A stretch of 64,000 nt of DNA from CAVVUF01 sp963751425 (GCA_963751425.1 CAVVUF010000002.1:1798001-1862000); one strand, 5' to 3'; counted from the stretch's first letter, positions 8,595 through 18,660 are shown. Program-made: numbers and translations. Notes: generated by a model from the letters alone, not told the origin.

Positions 8595-10869
8595 ATGAGC
8601 AAGAAAAAGCCTGTAAAGGTGGAGATTAATATCAAAGCCATTGCCGGCAGCGGCACAACGAATGTCGCTGGGGGAAATATCGAGCAGAATATCACCCAGC
8701 ATATTACGATTGTTGAGGGGAGGGCTTCGGTTGAGACCACACACCCGGCGGTGGAGCCGGGCACCCTGCCACCAGGTTCGCGGCTGCCATTCCGGCGGAA
8801 TGAGGTTTTCACAGGACGGGAGACAGATCTGGAGGTGTTGCGAGAGGCATTGGTGGAAAGGAAGGGCAGTGGGAGGCGGGTGGGGAGTCACCCAGGTAGT
8901 GGGGGGGATGGGCGGGATTGGCAAGACGCAGCTGGCAGTGGAGTTTTGCTACCGTTATGGTTACTGTTTTACAGGTGTGCACTGGCTCCAGGCGAATCAG
9001 GACATTGCGGGGGAGATCGCAGCCTGTGGATTTGAGATGGAATTACCCTACTGGCCATCGGCGCAGCCCGAGCAGGTGGAGGTGACCTTGCGGAGCTGGC
9101 GCCAATCATCACAGCGGCTGTTGGTGATGGATAACCTGGAGAGCACCGAAACACTGGGGGAATGGCTGCCGCGTTTGGGGGATGCCTGCGTGCTGCTGAC
9201 CTCTCGCCGGCAGGATTGGCCGCCAGGACTGGGCGTACAGGTGCAACGGATGGGAGTCCTGACTGGGGAGGAAAGCCGGAATCTGCTGGTGAAGTTGGCG
9301 CCGCGACTGGAATTCCTGGATCAGACAGAGTTGGGGAAAGCGGCGGAGAAACTGGGAAATCTGCCCCTGGCCCTCGACCTGGCAGGCAGATACCTGGCTC
9401 TGCGGGAAGCGCTTCAACTGGGGGAGTACTTGAAGAAGATCGACCAGGCTGGCGGGGCACTGCAAATGGATCACCTGGAGAGTTGGCTAGGCCCTAACCC
9501 CACCCGCCATGCACGGAACCTGGCAGCCACCTTCGAGCTGAGCTGGCGGGAGCTGGACGGGGAGGCGGAGGATCTTAAGGCAGCCAGGCAGATCTTCCTG
9601 GCCTGCGGGTACTGTGCTGCCAACACCCCAATCCCGCGGGAGATTTTGAAAGAGGGGATTATCCAGGATGAACTGTTTCTGGATTTGGGCTTACAACGAT
9701 TGTATACCTTGGGGCTGCTGAATAAGGAGCCGCAGGGACCGACGATGCACCCCTTGCTGGAGGAGTTTGCGCGTTTGCAGGATAAGAACGCAGATGAGAG
9801 TATACTGACCAGCGTGGTAGACATTCTAATTCAACTGGGTAACCAGGCCAACAATAGCAGTTTACCCGACCACTTCAAGCCGCTGTACCCCCACTTGCAG
9901 GCAGTCGCAAGACATTCCGAAAAAGCCTCCTTGAAAGAAGATACTGGAAGCCTGTTCAATAACCTGGGATTTTACCTGGATTCCATTGCAGAATATGCCG
10001 AGGCGAAACCTTACTATGAGCAGGCGCTAGCAATCCGCCGGGAGGTTTTGGGGGAGAAGCACCCCGACACAGCCAGGAGCCTGAACAACCTGGGTGCCTT
10101 ATTGGATAAAATGGGCGACTACTCCGGGGCGAAGCCATACTATGAGCAGGCTCTGGCAATCCGTAGAGATGTGCTGGGGGAGAAGCACCCCGACACAGCC
10201 AGGAGCCTGAACAACCTGGGCTACTTGCTGAAGGTCATGGGCGATTATGCCGGGGCGAAATCCTACTATGAGCAGTCGCTATATAACAACCGGGAGTTGC
10301 TGGGGGAGAAGCACCCCGACACAGCCACAAGCCTGAACAACCTGGGTGCCTTGTTGGACAGCATGGGCGACTATGCTGGGGCGAAGCCATACTACGAGCA
10401 GGCGCTGGCGATCCGCCGAGAGGTGCTGGGGGAGAAGCATCCCGACACTGCATTCAGCTTGAACAACCTGGGCTACCTGCTGCAAGCGATGGGCGATTAT
10501 GTCGGGGCGAAACCTTACTATGAGCAGGCGCTATATATCATCCGCGAGGTGCTGGGGGAGAAGCACCCCTACACTGCCCGTAGCTTGAACAACCTGGGCG
10601 CGCTGCTGCGGGCGATGGGTGATTATGCAGGGGCAAAACCTTACTACGAGCAGGCGCTGGCAATCCGTCGAGAGGTGCTGGGGGAGAAGCACCCCGACAC
10701 TGCCTTCAGCTTGAACAACCTGGGCTACCTGCTGCTGGCAATGGGTGACACAGCCGGAGCGAAGCCTTTCTTCGAGCAGGCGCTGCAGATCTTTGAGGAA
10801 AAGCTGCCTGCCGGTCACCCAAATATACGGCTTGTCAAAGACAACCTGGAGAGATTGGGGGAAGAGTAG
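8595..10869 (+). CDS. NB-ARC STAND ATPase with C-terminal TPR array (one frameshift)
   Basis: Starts with ATG at 8595 and reads about 90 residues: a small beta-rich N-terminus (NVAGGNIEQNITQHITIVEG) and FRRNEVFTGRETDLEVLREA, the usual lead-in to an NTPase. Near 8855-8880 the frame must skip one base to continue as GVTQVVGGMGGIGKTQLAVE (P-loop). Then follow RLLVMDNLES (Walker B), LLTSRR (sensor), NLPLALDLAGRYL (the GLPL-like motif), a winged-helix region, and seven 42-residue TPRs from 9955 to 10836. STAND NTPases oligomerise when the repeat domain senses a trigger and then activate an effector, here plausibly the upstream CHAT protein. The break lies in G-rich sequence and may be a sequencing error. 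If it is real, the ATPase is separated from its N-terminal adaptor. Confidence 0.75.
9955..10836 (+). repeat. Seven tandem 126-base TPR-coding repeats with 252-base higher-order period
   Basis: Units begin at 9955, 10081, 10207, 10333, 10459, 10585 and 10711, exactly 126 bases apart, each coding for a 42-residue kinesin-light-chain-type TPR. Units 2, 4 and 6 start LNNLGALL and end in LAIRR(E/D)VLGEKHPDTA. Units 3, 5 and 7 start LNNLGYLL. This alternation indicates duplication in pairs. Near-identical DNA between units points to recent expansion. Confidence 0.9.
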
Positions 10870-11032
10870 GCAGTCAGGAGCCAGGGTTGATCGTGTTGAA
10901 AGAGGCACGCCGGTACTACCGCCTGCCCTTACGTTTGGTGGGAGAGCTTATGATATGAAAAGCAAGCCTCAAAACCCATTGCTTAAAGGTTGAAAATAAT
11001 ATAAGATACTTAAGTAGCCTAATTCGTTTGGG

Positions 11033-12919
11033 ATGGATGTGATGGAGTCATTCGAAGGAAAATTGCTCGGACATTATCAAATTCTTTCCCAGGTGGATGA
11101 GGGGGGGATGGCTACAATCTTTAAAGCTATCGATACCCATCTGGAGCGGAACGTAGCGATTAAAATTATCCGCAAGGAAAATTTTAGCCCGAATGTCCTC
11201 GAACAGGTGCTCAAGCGCTTCGAGCGTGAGGCCAAATCACTGGCTCAGCTTTCTCATCCGAATATCGTCAAAGTAATCGATTATGGCGAGTACGAGAACT
11301 CTCCATATCTCGTGATGGAATTTCTCTCAGGGGGAACGCTCAAACAACGCCTTCAGGAGAAGATCAATACCTACGAGGCTGTGGGATGGCTGATCCCAAT
11401 TTCGCACGCCCTGGCTTATGCCCACCACCGTGGGGTGGTCCACCGGGATGTTAAACCTTCCAACATCCTTTTCACCGAAACGAACGAGCCCATGCTGACG
11501 GATTTTGGTATCGCGAAGATCCTGGAAACTCATACGGGTGATTCTTTAACCGGCTCTGGCGTGGGAATTGGCACTCCCGAATACATGGCACCTGAACAGG
11601 GCCTTGGGCAGGCGGTGGATGCGCGCACAGATATCTATGCTTTGGGGATTGTTCTGTATGAGATCCTCACCGGTCGAAGGCCTTTTCAGGCTGATACGCC
11701 CATGTCCATCGTCCTCAAGCACATGAATGAGCCACTGCCCGATCCCAGGCAGTTTACCCCCACCATTTCTGAGTTTGCTGAACAAGTGCTCAATAAAGCC
11801 CTGGCAAAAAATCCGGATGATCGTTATGCGGATATGGTTGCCTTTGCCAAGGCTCTTTCGCAATTAGCTTCCGAGTACCCCACCGAGCCTGGCAAGTGGA
11901 TGCCCCTCAAAGCGGTGGAGGCGGCTGCTTTTACGACAGGACAAGCCGTCGCAGGCAAGCCAGTAGGCACAGGACCCATTTCAGAAGAAGATACCGGAAA
12001 ACTCCTGATCCGCATCAGCCGCCTGGAAAAGGTGGTGGAGGAAAGCCTGGCAGCTGAGGATTTCGACGATGCTGAAAATTTAATCCCCACCATCGAGAGT
12101 CTTGGCGAACAAGGCCGCCAGTCTGGAGCCCGCCTGCGCGTTACCTTGGAACACGCTCGGAATAAAGCACACCAGCGAGATACGGATATCTCGAATATCA
12201 GATTAGCCTTCCCAAAAGCTTTGGAGGCTGAGGATATCCCAAAAGCAGAAGAGATGCTGCTCCAGCTCAAAAAACTTGGACCGAAGGGCGTCACACTCGC
12301 CAACCAGTTCCAGATTGCGATCGATACATCCAGGCAGCAAATCACTCTCCGTCAAATTGAAATCAACCGGTTAAAGAACCTGGCTGAGCAGAATATTGCA
12401 CAGGAGAATTTTTCTCAAGCCGAGGCTTTGATTCTTTCCTTATCGGTCATCGGGACACAAGGAAAAGCTCAGGCTGCCAGGCTCCAGGAGGCTTTGGAGA
12501 AAAGCCAGCAGCAGGTGGGGCAGCGTAAAGCGCAAATTTATCGTCAATCTGGGTTGGTCGAGAAGCAAATTTCTGAAAGAAATTGGGATGCGGCGCGGAA
12601 ATCGCTCAAAGAGCTTGAGAGAATGGGCGCCGAGGGGAAAGCCTCTGCTGAAAAGTTAGGTGAAACCCTGAAAAAAGCAGAGAACGAAGTCACATTCCTG
12701 GAACCTATACTCGTCAGACCGCCTGTTGAGCAGACGATAACATCCCCGCCAATCTCTATGCCTGCCAAGCCCGCCGCTACTGTAAAAGCCCCGGAAAAAA
12801 GGAGCATTCCGGGTTTACGCTGGATTATCTTCGGGGCGATTTTCTTGTTCATAGGCCTTTTAGCCGGTGGGGGGTTAGCGGTCAGCCTGGCTACCAGGCA
12901 AACGCCTAAAAATCGGTGA
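11033..12919 (+). CDS. PknB-like Ser/Thr protein kinase with membrane anchor
   Basis: Protein of 628 residues. The kinase domain spans about 14-280, with glycine-rich loop VDEGGMATIF, catalytic Lys44 (VAIKII), HRDVKPSN with Asp139, Asp157 in the DFG motif (TDFGIAK) and APEQ. Then come about 270 residues of charged helical segments in several copies of a roughly 70-residue unit (EESLAAEDFDDAENLIPTIE, EALEAEDIPKAEEMLLQL and relatives), probably coiled coil. A single transmembrane helix lies at about 595-617, and the frame stops shortly after. The next frame begins four bases back, encodes an SH3b domain and probably is the extracytoplasmic sensor of this kinase. The start could also be the ATG at 11042, as no clear Shine-Dalgarno is visible. 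Confidence 0.85.
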   Translation: MDVMESFEGKLLGHYQILSQVDEGGMATIFKAIDTHLERNVAIKIIRKENFSPNVLEQVLKRFEREAKSLAQLSHPNIVKVIDYGEYENSPYLVMEFLSGGTLKQRLQEKINTYEAVGWLIPISHALAYAHHRGVVHRDVKPSNILFTETNEPMLTDFGIAKILETHTGDSLTGSGVGIGTPEYMAPEQGLGQAVDARTDIYALGIVLYEILTGRRPFQADTPMSIVLKHMNEPLPDPRQFTPTISEFAEQVLNKALAKNPDDRYADMVAFAKALSQLASEYPTEPGKWMPLKAVEAAAFTTGQAVAGKPVGTGPISEEDTGKLLIRISRLEKVVEESLAAEDFDDAENLIPTIESLGEQGRQSGARLRVTLEHARNKAHQRDTDISNIRLAFPKALEAEDIPKAEEMLLQLKKLGPKGVTLANQFQIAIDTSRQQITLRQIEINRLKNLAEQNIAQENFSQAEALILSLSVIGTQGKAQAARLQEALEKSQQQVGQRKAQIYRQSGLVEKQISERNWDAARKSLKELERMGAEGKASAEKLGETLKKAENEVTFLEPILVRPPVEQTITSPPISMPAKPAATVKAPEKRSIPGLRWIIFGAIFLFIGLLAGGGLAVSLATRQTPKNR

Positions 12920-13458
12920 GCCCAGGTCAGGAGACCTCACAAGGCAACCAAACTGCTACGGAGAATCAGGAAGGCAGCCTGGACTCAACCAAAATGGCTC
13001 TTACAGCACTGCCAACTGCTACCGCCGCTGGAGGCATCCTACCTAAACCAACAGCTACTCCCAGCCCTCCTGCTTTGCCAACAGTCACTGCTTCGCTAAC
13101 CCCGACCCTGACGCCTACCCCGCCACGCTATGAGCTAACGATAGACACCGAGAATGCCAATGTCCGCACTGGCCCTGGTACGGTCTACAATATCCTGGCT
13201 ACAATGCCGCGCGGCACGGTATTTGAGGTGGTTGGGCGTAGCGCGGCGGGAGATTGGCTGGTGGTCGAGCTGGAAAACGGCAAGACCGGGTGGATCGCTA
13301 CTAGAGTGATCCTTTACAGATTCGATGCCAACCTGCTGCCAACCGTCCAGGCGCCCCCGACACCGATCGTGCCAACCAAGAAACCCACGGATGTGAAATC
13401 CGACCAGTCACCCGGTCAACCATCCAATCCGCCTACCTGGACGCCACCGCCTCCGTAA
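12916..13458 (+). CDS. Extracytoplasmic SH3b-domain protein, probably the kinase C-terminus
   Basis: Reads in a different frame from the kinase, from a GTG at 12916 that overlaps the kinase stop (GTGA). It has 180 residues: a Ser/Thr/Pro-rich linker rich in PTATP-like runs, then a bacterial SH3 domain (NVRTGPGTVYNILATMPRGT, followed by WLVVELENGKTGWIATRVIL), then a Pro-rich tail. There is no signal peptide of its own, so as a separate protein it could not be exported. Joined to the kinase it would lie outside the membrane, a known PknB-type layout where the outer domain senses cell wall or surface cues. One extra base in the AAAAA run just before the stop (about 12907-12911) would fuse the two frames. 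Confidence 0.65.
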   Translation: MSPGQETSQGNQTATENQEGSLDSTKMALTALPTATAAGGILPKPTATPSPPALPTVTASLTPTLTPTPPRYELTIDTENANVRTGPGTVYNILATMPRGTVFEVVGRSAAGDWLVVELENGKTGWIATRVILYRFDANLLPTVQAPPTPIVPTKKPTDVKSDQSPGQPSNPPTWTPPPP

Positions 13459-13578
13459 CAAAATCTATTCGAATTTTTTCACTATAACAGGGATGATGTG
13501 CGAGCAAAAATCTAATCCTGAAAGTAAGCTATCCCGAATCACACCAGGCCATTATTATTTTTCGCCGGAGGCTTTGAA

Positions 13579-15239
13579 ATGAAGAATTTTAAATACATTT
13601 TTCGCTGCCTGACAGTCTTGTTGATAATCAGTGGATTTTTTTCTATTCATGTTATGGCATCTCCACACAGCCAGACGGGGGATTTCCCCCAAAAAAAATA
13701 CCAAGATCCCTTGGATTTCCCTGAAGAGGAAAATTCACTTCTGACGCCTCAGACAAACGCAGCGCCTCCAGCCCATTTCGGCCTGCCCACAGAGACCTTT
13801 CCGATCTCACTCGTACATATCGAAGTCGAACTCAAACAAAAAATTGAATACGCTGCAAGAATTGGGTTTTGCATGCGACAAATTGGAGGGGTGTGAAGTA
13901 GAGATCGACCAAGCCGCGCTAACCACGCTGAAATTGTTTGGATTTAAATATGAAATCCTGCGCAAAGGGATAGCCGTTCAGATCGATCCGGGCATCGACG
14001 CGCCGGATGCATTAGTCAACAGAGCGGGTGGAAATGATACTGATTACAATATACCAGATTCGACTACCTCCACTTGTGGCTCCGTTGAATTCATCCGTAA
14101 CTCATCAGCGATGCGCCAACTGGCGCGACCGTTGATTACGTTGAGTATCGTATCCGTGTGCTGCACACCTGGCCTAGCGATCTGCGGCTGTACCTCAGCA
14201 GTCAGAATAACAGTGAGATTATCTGGGATTTCTTGGGTGGATCGGACGATGGTGGAAAAGATGATGATGTTGAGAATGATGATGATATTTATCTCAATCA
14301 CCGGCTTATCAACACGACATTTGATGGCGAGTCAGTCAACCAGGACTGGTATTTATTCGCCTTTGACTGCGTGCCAGGCGATACCGGAAACATCGATTAT
14401 CTCGAAGTATGGATCTGGTATGATGGGGTGGGTCTGCTTTTACCCAACCTGACGCCGTATTGCCCCGCGATTGGGATTTTCCCATCGTGCCCAGCTCTGT
14501 AAGCGGAACGAACACTGTAAACGATTTATTTACCACGAAAACTACCTACATCGACTGGGCCGTGATCAACAATGGCAGCGCCGTGGCGCCCGTTTTTGAC
14601 ACGTGTTTATTCCTGGATGCTTCCTTATTGAACTGTTGGTCTACAAGTGAAGGGCTGGAGATCAATTGGTATCTTTATTTAACGGACTGGGTTATTAACA
14701 TTACTCCCTCCATCGGCTGGCATACTCTAAAAATCAAGGCAGATTATTTAGAGGGAGTGGATAATGGAAAGGTTCAGGAATCCAACGAGAATGATAATAT
14801 CTGGAGTTATGATTTTTATTGGAATCCTTCCCAACGATACACTTACCTGCCATTCGTTTCGTTTAGAACGAAAACTTTTTTTGAGGGTCCGTTTGAGCTG
14901 GAACCTAATAACAAATACACACAAGCAAACGGACCGATCCGCTCTGGACAAGATTACCAGGGATACCCTGATGATGTCAATGATTATTTTAGCTTTACGA
15001 CGGGTACGACCGGAGATATTGCGATTAACTTGAGCAATCATACCGGTAATGGAGTGCAGGTGATTCTATATTATCAGTCAACTGCACAGCGGGTTGATCC
15101 AGTTTGTCAGAAGCCTGATGGTGGAACTTCTTGTGTAATCACTTATCCAGCTCGACCAGGCGGTTTATATTATTTACGAATCTATACGGTTTCGAATTTC
15201 AACACAACCCCGTATACACTGAGGGTGACGTATCCGTAA
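13579..15239 (+). pseudogene. Secreted P-domain/CARDB/PPC protein broken by three frame changes
   Basis: Begins with a good signal peptide (MKNFKYIFRCLTVLLIISGF). The sensible reading then moves frame three times: near 13843 in an A6 run (into LQELGFACDKLEGCEVEID), near 14105 (into DAPTGATVDYVEYRIRVLHT), and near 14462 at CCCC (into DWDFPIVPSSVSGTN). Recognisable parts are a proprotein-convertase P-domain-like unit (LHTWPSDLRLYLSSQ, a DDD-rich loop, WYLFAFDCVPGDTG), a CARDB-like beta-sandwich (YIDWAVINNGSA, HTLKIKAD) and a C-terminal pre-peptidase PPC domain (FELEPNNKYTQAN, DVNDYFSF, GLYYLRI). No catalytic domain is present. It was probably a secreted surface or adhesive protein. Whether it is truly decayed or mis-sequenced cannot be decided here. 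Confidence 0.6.
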
Positions 15240-15305
15240 CTGCCCTCACCCCTGGCCACTCTCCCGGTGGGCGAGGGGTAAGGCAGGGAGACCCTGCCCC
15301 TACGT
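15240..15305 (+). repeat. GC-rich intergenic repeat with hairpins
   Basis: Contains CCCTCACCCCTG, then CTCTCCCGGTGGGCGAGGGG, then a perfect 7-bp hairpin GGCAGGG-AGA-CCCTGCC at 15282-15298. CCCTCACCCC also opens the element at 25735-25880. It lies between two convergent genes and may also stop transcription. Confidence 0.6.
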
Positions 15306-15320
15306 ACCTCTCATCCCTGA

Positions 15321-16256
15321 TCAACGCCACTCGCTGCAGGCCACCTCTTCACCGCGGTCGAGGCAGGCGAAGCAGTCATCGCAGTACTGGCATTGAACGA
15401 TCTCGTCCAGGCGGTCTTCCTGCACCTTGTGGGGCCAGTCGGGGTCGGCGATCAGCCCGCGGCCAACGGCTACCAGGTCGGCGCGCTTTTCGCGCAGCAC
15501 CTCCAGGGCGCGGGCGGGTTGGTCCAGCTCGTTGACGGCGATGACCGGGATGCCCAACCCCATGAAGGGGGCGGCGCGGTCGCCTGGGGCGCTCTTGCTG
15601 GAAGGCGAGAGATCGAGGATATCCAGGCCACGCTCGATCAGAGCTGTCGCCAGATCGAGGCTCTCCGGGATGCCGTAACCTGCCCGGACAGGCGAGTGGC
15701 GGTAAAGCAGCAGCGCACCAGCCTGTGCAACCAACGGCTGGAGCAGATCACATATCTCTACCGCCAGGCGCATGCGCCCCTCGAGCGTCCCGCCGTAAGC
15801 ATCCGTGCGTTGGTTCTGCTCGGGGGAGAAGAACTGGTTGAGCAGGAAGCCATGCGCCCCGTGCGGCTCGAGACCGTCGAAGCCAGCCGCCAGGCACATC
15901 TCAGCCGCGAACCGGTACTGCTCGAGCAGCGAGTGGATATCCTCCAGGCTGAGGTGAGCGGGTTTAGTTTTTTGGCCTCGCCAGCCCGGGAAGATCTGGA
16001 TGGCAGCCAGGGCACCGCCCTGGTGGATACCCTCGACCAGGGGCTTGAGGTTCTCGACAGTATATTCTTTTCCAAACAGCACACTGTCAGCGGCTTCAAC
16101 GATCACGAGGGATACGCCGCCGCGGGCATGGCGTGCGTACCACTCCCAGCCGGCGGGCTTGTGGATGCCGCGGTTGACAACCATGGGCGGCATGACAATG
16201 CGGTTGCGGAAGGTTTTTCCTTTAATTTGCAGTGGTTGGAAGAGTAGCTCGTACAT
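15321..16256 (-). CDS. Old Yellow Enzyme-type NADH:flavin oxidoreductase
   Basis: FMN-dependent TIM-barrel oxidoreductase of 311 residues. It begins MYELLFQPLQIKGKTFRNRI with the family's NRIVMPPM element. Further motifs are EPHGAHGFLLNQFFSPEQN (the HxAHGYL-type active-site strand) and NQRTDAYGG, then DLVAVGRGLIADPDWP for phosphate binding. A Cys cluster follows (CQYCDDCFACL and one later Cys), suggesting the 4Fe-4S site of 2,4-dienoyl-CoA-reductase-type enzymes, but the C-terminal FAD/NAD domains of those are absent. The ATG at 16256 is preferred because it lies one base after the stop of the hydrolase gene, indicating a shared operon. The substrate is an unknown enoate or enone. Confidence 0.82.
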   Translation of the reverse strand: MYELLFQPLQIKGKTFRNRIVMPPMVVNRGIHKPAGWEWYARHARGGVSLVIVEAADSVLFGKEYTVENLKPLVEGIHQGGALAAIQIFPGWRGQKTKPAHLSLEDIHSLLEQYRFAAEMCLAAGFDGLEPHGAHGFLLNQFFSPEQNQRTDAYGGTLEGRMRLAVEICDLLQPLVAQAGALLLYRHSPVRAGYGIPESLDLATALIERGLDILDLSPSSKSAPGDRAAPFMGLGIPVIAVNELDQPARALEVLREKRADLVAVGRGLIADPDWPHKVQEDRLDEIVQCQYCDDCFACLDRGEEVACSEWR

Positions 16257-16257
16257 A

Positions 16258-17581
16258 TTATTCCGGCAGCGGTTTTTCGGTTTTCCTGGCAGTATCAATC
16301 ACCCGCCCGTAGGGGTTGATGACTTCGCAGGCAGTGACTGCCCCGGCAGAGTCTGTGACAAAACGGATGTGGTAGAGGACATTATCCTTGGGGAAGCATT
16401 CTGTCTCAGAAGCCGGTAAAACCTGTTCTTCAAATTGATATTCCGGAATGCAATGGAAAAGCTCGCCTTCCTTGACGCGGAAATGGTGTTCTTCATTGGG
16501 TGGAACCACGTAAACCCCTACCAGGCGCTCCAGGGCAAAAGGAGACAGCTCGATAGGCTGAGGTTCTGCGATCTCTTTGCCAAGGGTGTGCAGCACAATG
16601 CGGAAAGTGAGCTCTTCAGTATTTTTACCAGCGCCAGTATTATTGGACAGCACAACTACGAAGAGCTGCTCCTGAGGGATGCGAACAGCACTACAAACAA
16701 ATCCATGTATACCGCCGTCGTGGCGGATCCATTTTAGCCCGGCGTAATCTTCGATTGCCCAGCCGTAGCCGTAGTAGGTGGAAGAGCCATCATTGAGGGT
16801 AAAGGGCGTCCAGGCTTGGGCAAGCGAGGCAGGCTTGACCAGCCGATCGGTATACAGAGCTGCGTCCCAGAGTGCCAGGTCATCCACAGTGGAAGACAGC
16901 ACCCCGGCGCCACCAGGGTGGGTCATGCTTAAAATCGGGGCAATTCGCATAGCCGTCCTTATCCTTGTTGTAGCCGCTGGCGCGCCTGGGGATGAGGCGT
17001 TGGGCAGTATAGCCGTAGGTGTGGCTCATCCCCAGCGGGTCGAAGATGTGCTTCTGCAGGAATTCTTCATAGGTGCCACCAGATAGTTTGGCGATTATGG
17101 CGCCGAGTAGGAAGTAGGCTGAGTTGTTATACGCGTAACGCATACCGGGGGCGAAGTCCATGGGCTTATATTTAAAGCTTTCAATTAATTCTGCGACGGT
17201 ATAGTCTTTGCCGAAGGTGGGCGGCCACTCGGGCAGGCTGGTATAGGATTTGATGCCAGAAGTATGGGTGAGGAGGTGCTCGATGGTGATGCGATGCCCG
17301 TGTGTGGGGTATTCGGGCAGGAATTTCTCGATAGGATCGCTGAGGGCAAGCTTACCTTCCTCTGCCAGCATGAGGATCGAGACGGCGGTGAACTGCTTGG
17401 TGACCGAGCCGACTTTGAAGACCGTCTCGGGTTGGATTGGCACATTTAACTCTACGTTCGCCAGCCCGTAACCCTTGCGGTGCAGGACCTGGCCATCCTT
17501 GACCAAGATAACGGCAGCGCCAGGGCCGTTGGGCGGGTAGGTGGCAGCCAACAAAGTATCGATGGATTGAATTTCAGACAT
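16258..17581 (-). CDS. Class C beta-lactamase-fold serine hydrolase (one frameshift)
   Basis: ATG at 17581, preceded by GGAGG. The N-terminal part reads to about 16940, with the Ser-x2-Lys motif in VGSVTKQFTAVS, Tyr-x-Asn in YAYNNSAYFLLG and LLTHTSGI. The frame then shifts near the CCCC/TTTT runs at 16930-16945 and continues as MTHPGGAGVLSSTVDDLALW to the stop at 16258, with HDGG in the place of the KTG-like third motif. A C-terminal beta domain of about 100 residues follows (LERLVGVYVV). Such proteins are DD-peptidase- or esterase-like hydrolases. No signal peptide is seen, so it is probably cytoplasmic and an esterase or peptidase more than a penicillin target. The Old Yellow Enzyme gene follows at once. 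Confidence 0.75.
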
Positions 17582-17625
17582 AGTTGCCTCCGGGGGAATA
17601 TGGGTCGGATCTGGTTACTCCAAGA

Positions 17626-18651
17626 CTATTGGTCGATGACCCACAGCCACGTATTATCAAACTTGCACTCAGAAAGCCCGGCTTCGCTCAATACACTGAG
17701 TCCCAGAAATCCATTGGTAAAAATGGCCTGATTCTGAGAATAGTTATTTAAAGCATTGCTATACTGAGTTTGCATCTGCTTAACGTAATCCTTATATTGT
17801 TCTGCCTGCTCAAGGTATTGATCCATCGCCGCCTGGCCTTCGCTGCTGGGCGGTTTGACCGGTGGCGCTGGCATTTGGATCGGGGTTGGCGGTTGGGTGG
17901 TATCCACCTCTGCAATCTTGGCTTGGTTAGAATAGAACTCGAGAATATTTCCACGGGCGACAACTGCAATCCGGTTCGTTGCCCCATTATCAGAATTGAA
18001 AGATTTATCGTTATCTTTGGGATAAAAATCGTGGATATTCGCCAGCTCGCCGTTGACTAGAGCGGTAAATACTGCGTGACCCGTGGCAACCCGGCTGATG
18101 ATGAACATATAGGCGTCCGGTTTATTGGGATCGCCATTCAGGCGAAACATAAACCCACAGCCGGAGGCATAGCGGGAATCCCAGGTAACATCGCTGGCTA
18201 AGACGAAATCGGCAGCAGTAACGGGTGCCATGGTAATTTTCGTTTGCTGGTAGCCTGTGACGGTTAAAGTCTGGGTCGTGGTGATCCAGCCGACATGACC
18301 AAGGGTGGTGTCAACATTGTAAAAAGCCAGCTCAGCCAGGATTGGCGCAGAAGCGGTTGCTGTGGCGTTCTTGTTGGTATCCACGCTGGTCGCCCGCACA
18401 GCCTGGGTGCTTTGGATGGCCCGTGTGGTAGCGGTGGCACGCGCTTCTGCAGTTTCCAGGTCAATAGATGTCTGGTCGCCTTTGAGTGCATCGGCAGTGG
18501 CGGTTCCGACAATGGCTCTGCTCATGGCGGTTAAGGTAAGGTCCGGCTGTGCCTCTGCATCTGGACGGGAAAAATTGCAGGAGAGCATGACCAACCCAAA
18601 CAAGATGAGCGGTGGGAGCAGGAGGATCTTCATCTTTATCGGTGTGTTCAT
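17626..18651 (-). CDS. Lipoprotein with laminin-G-like/DUF1080-like domain
   Basis: Protein of 341 residues. A signal peptide ends in a lipobox (FGLVMLSCN), so it is predicted to be lipid-anchored on the outer face of the membrane. A low-complexity Thr/Ala region follows (TATADALKGD, ATATTRAIQSTQA). The core, about residues 105-240, looks like a jelly-roll domain (DFVLASDVTWDSRYASGCGF, MFRLNGDP, RIAVVARGNILEFYSN). A Pro-rich linker and a helical stretch end it. The start at 18651 has AGGAGA just upstream and lies nine bases after the true stop of the FHA-ABC transporter gene, so the two are co-transcribed and may work together. Function is unknown. Confidence 0.7.
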   Translation of the reverse strand: MNTPIKMKILLLPPLILFGLVMLSCNFSRPDAEAQPDLTLTAMSRAIVGTATADALKGDQTSIDLETAEARATATTRAIQSTQAVRATSVDTNKNATATASAPILAELAFYNVDTTLGHVGWITTTQTLTVTGYQQTKITMAPVTAADFVLASDVTWDSRYASGCGFMFRLNGDPNKPDAYMFIISRVATGHAVFTALVNGELANIHDFYPKDNDKSFNSDNGATNRIAVVARGNILEFYSNQAKIAEVDTTQPPTPIQMPAPPVKPPSSEGQAAMDQYLEQAEQYKDYVKQMQTQYSNALNNYSQNQAIFTNGFLGLSVLSEAGLSECKFDNTWLWVIDQ

Positions 18652-18660
18652 ATCTTCTCC

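Noticed and set aside
15393..16247. Long plus-strand frame opposite the Old Yellow Enzyme gene
   Set aside because: A shadow of the minus-strand gene; no family motifs, while the minus strand shows clear ones.
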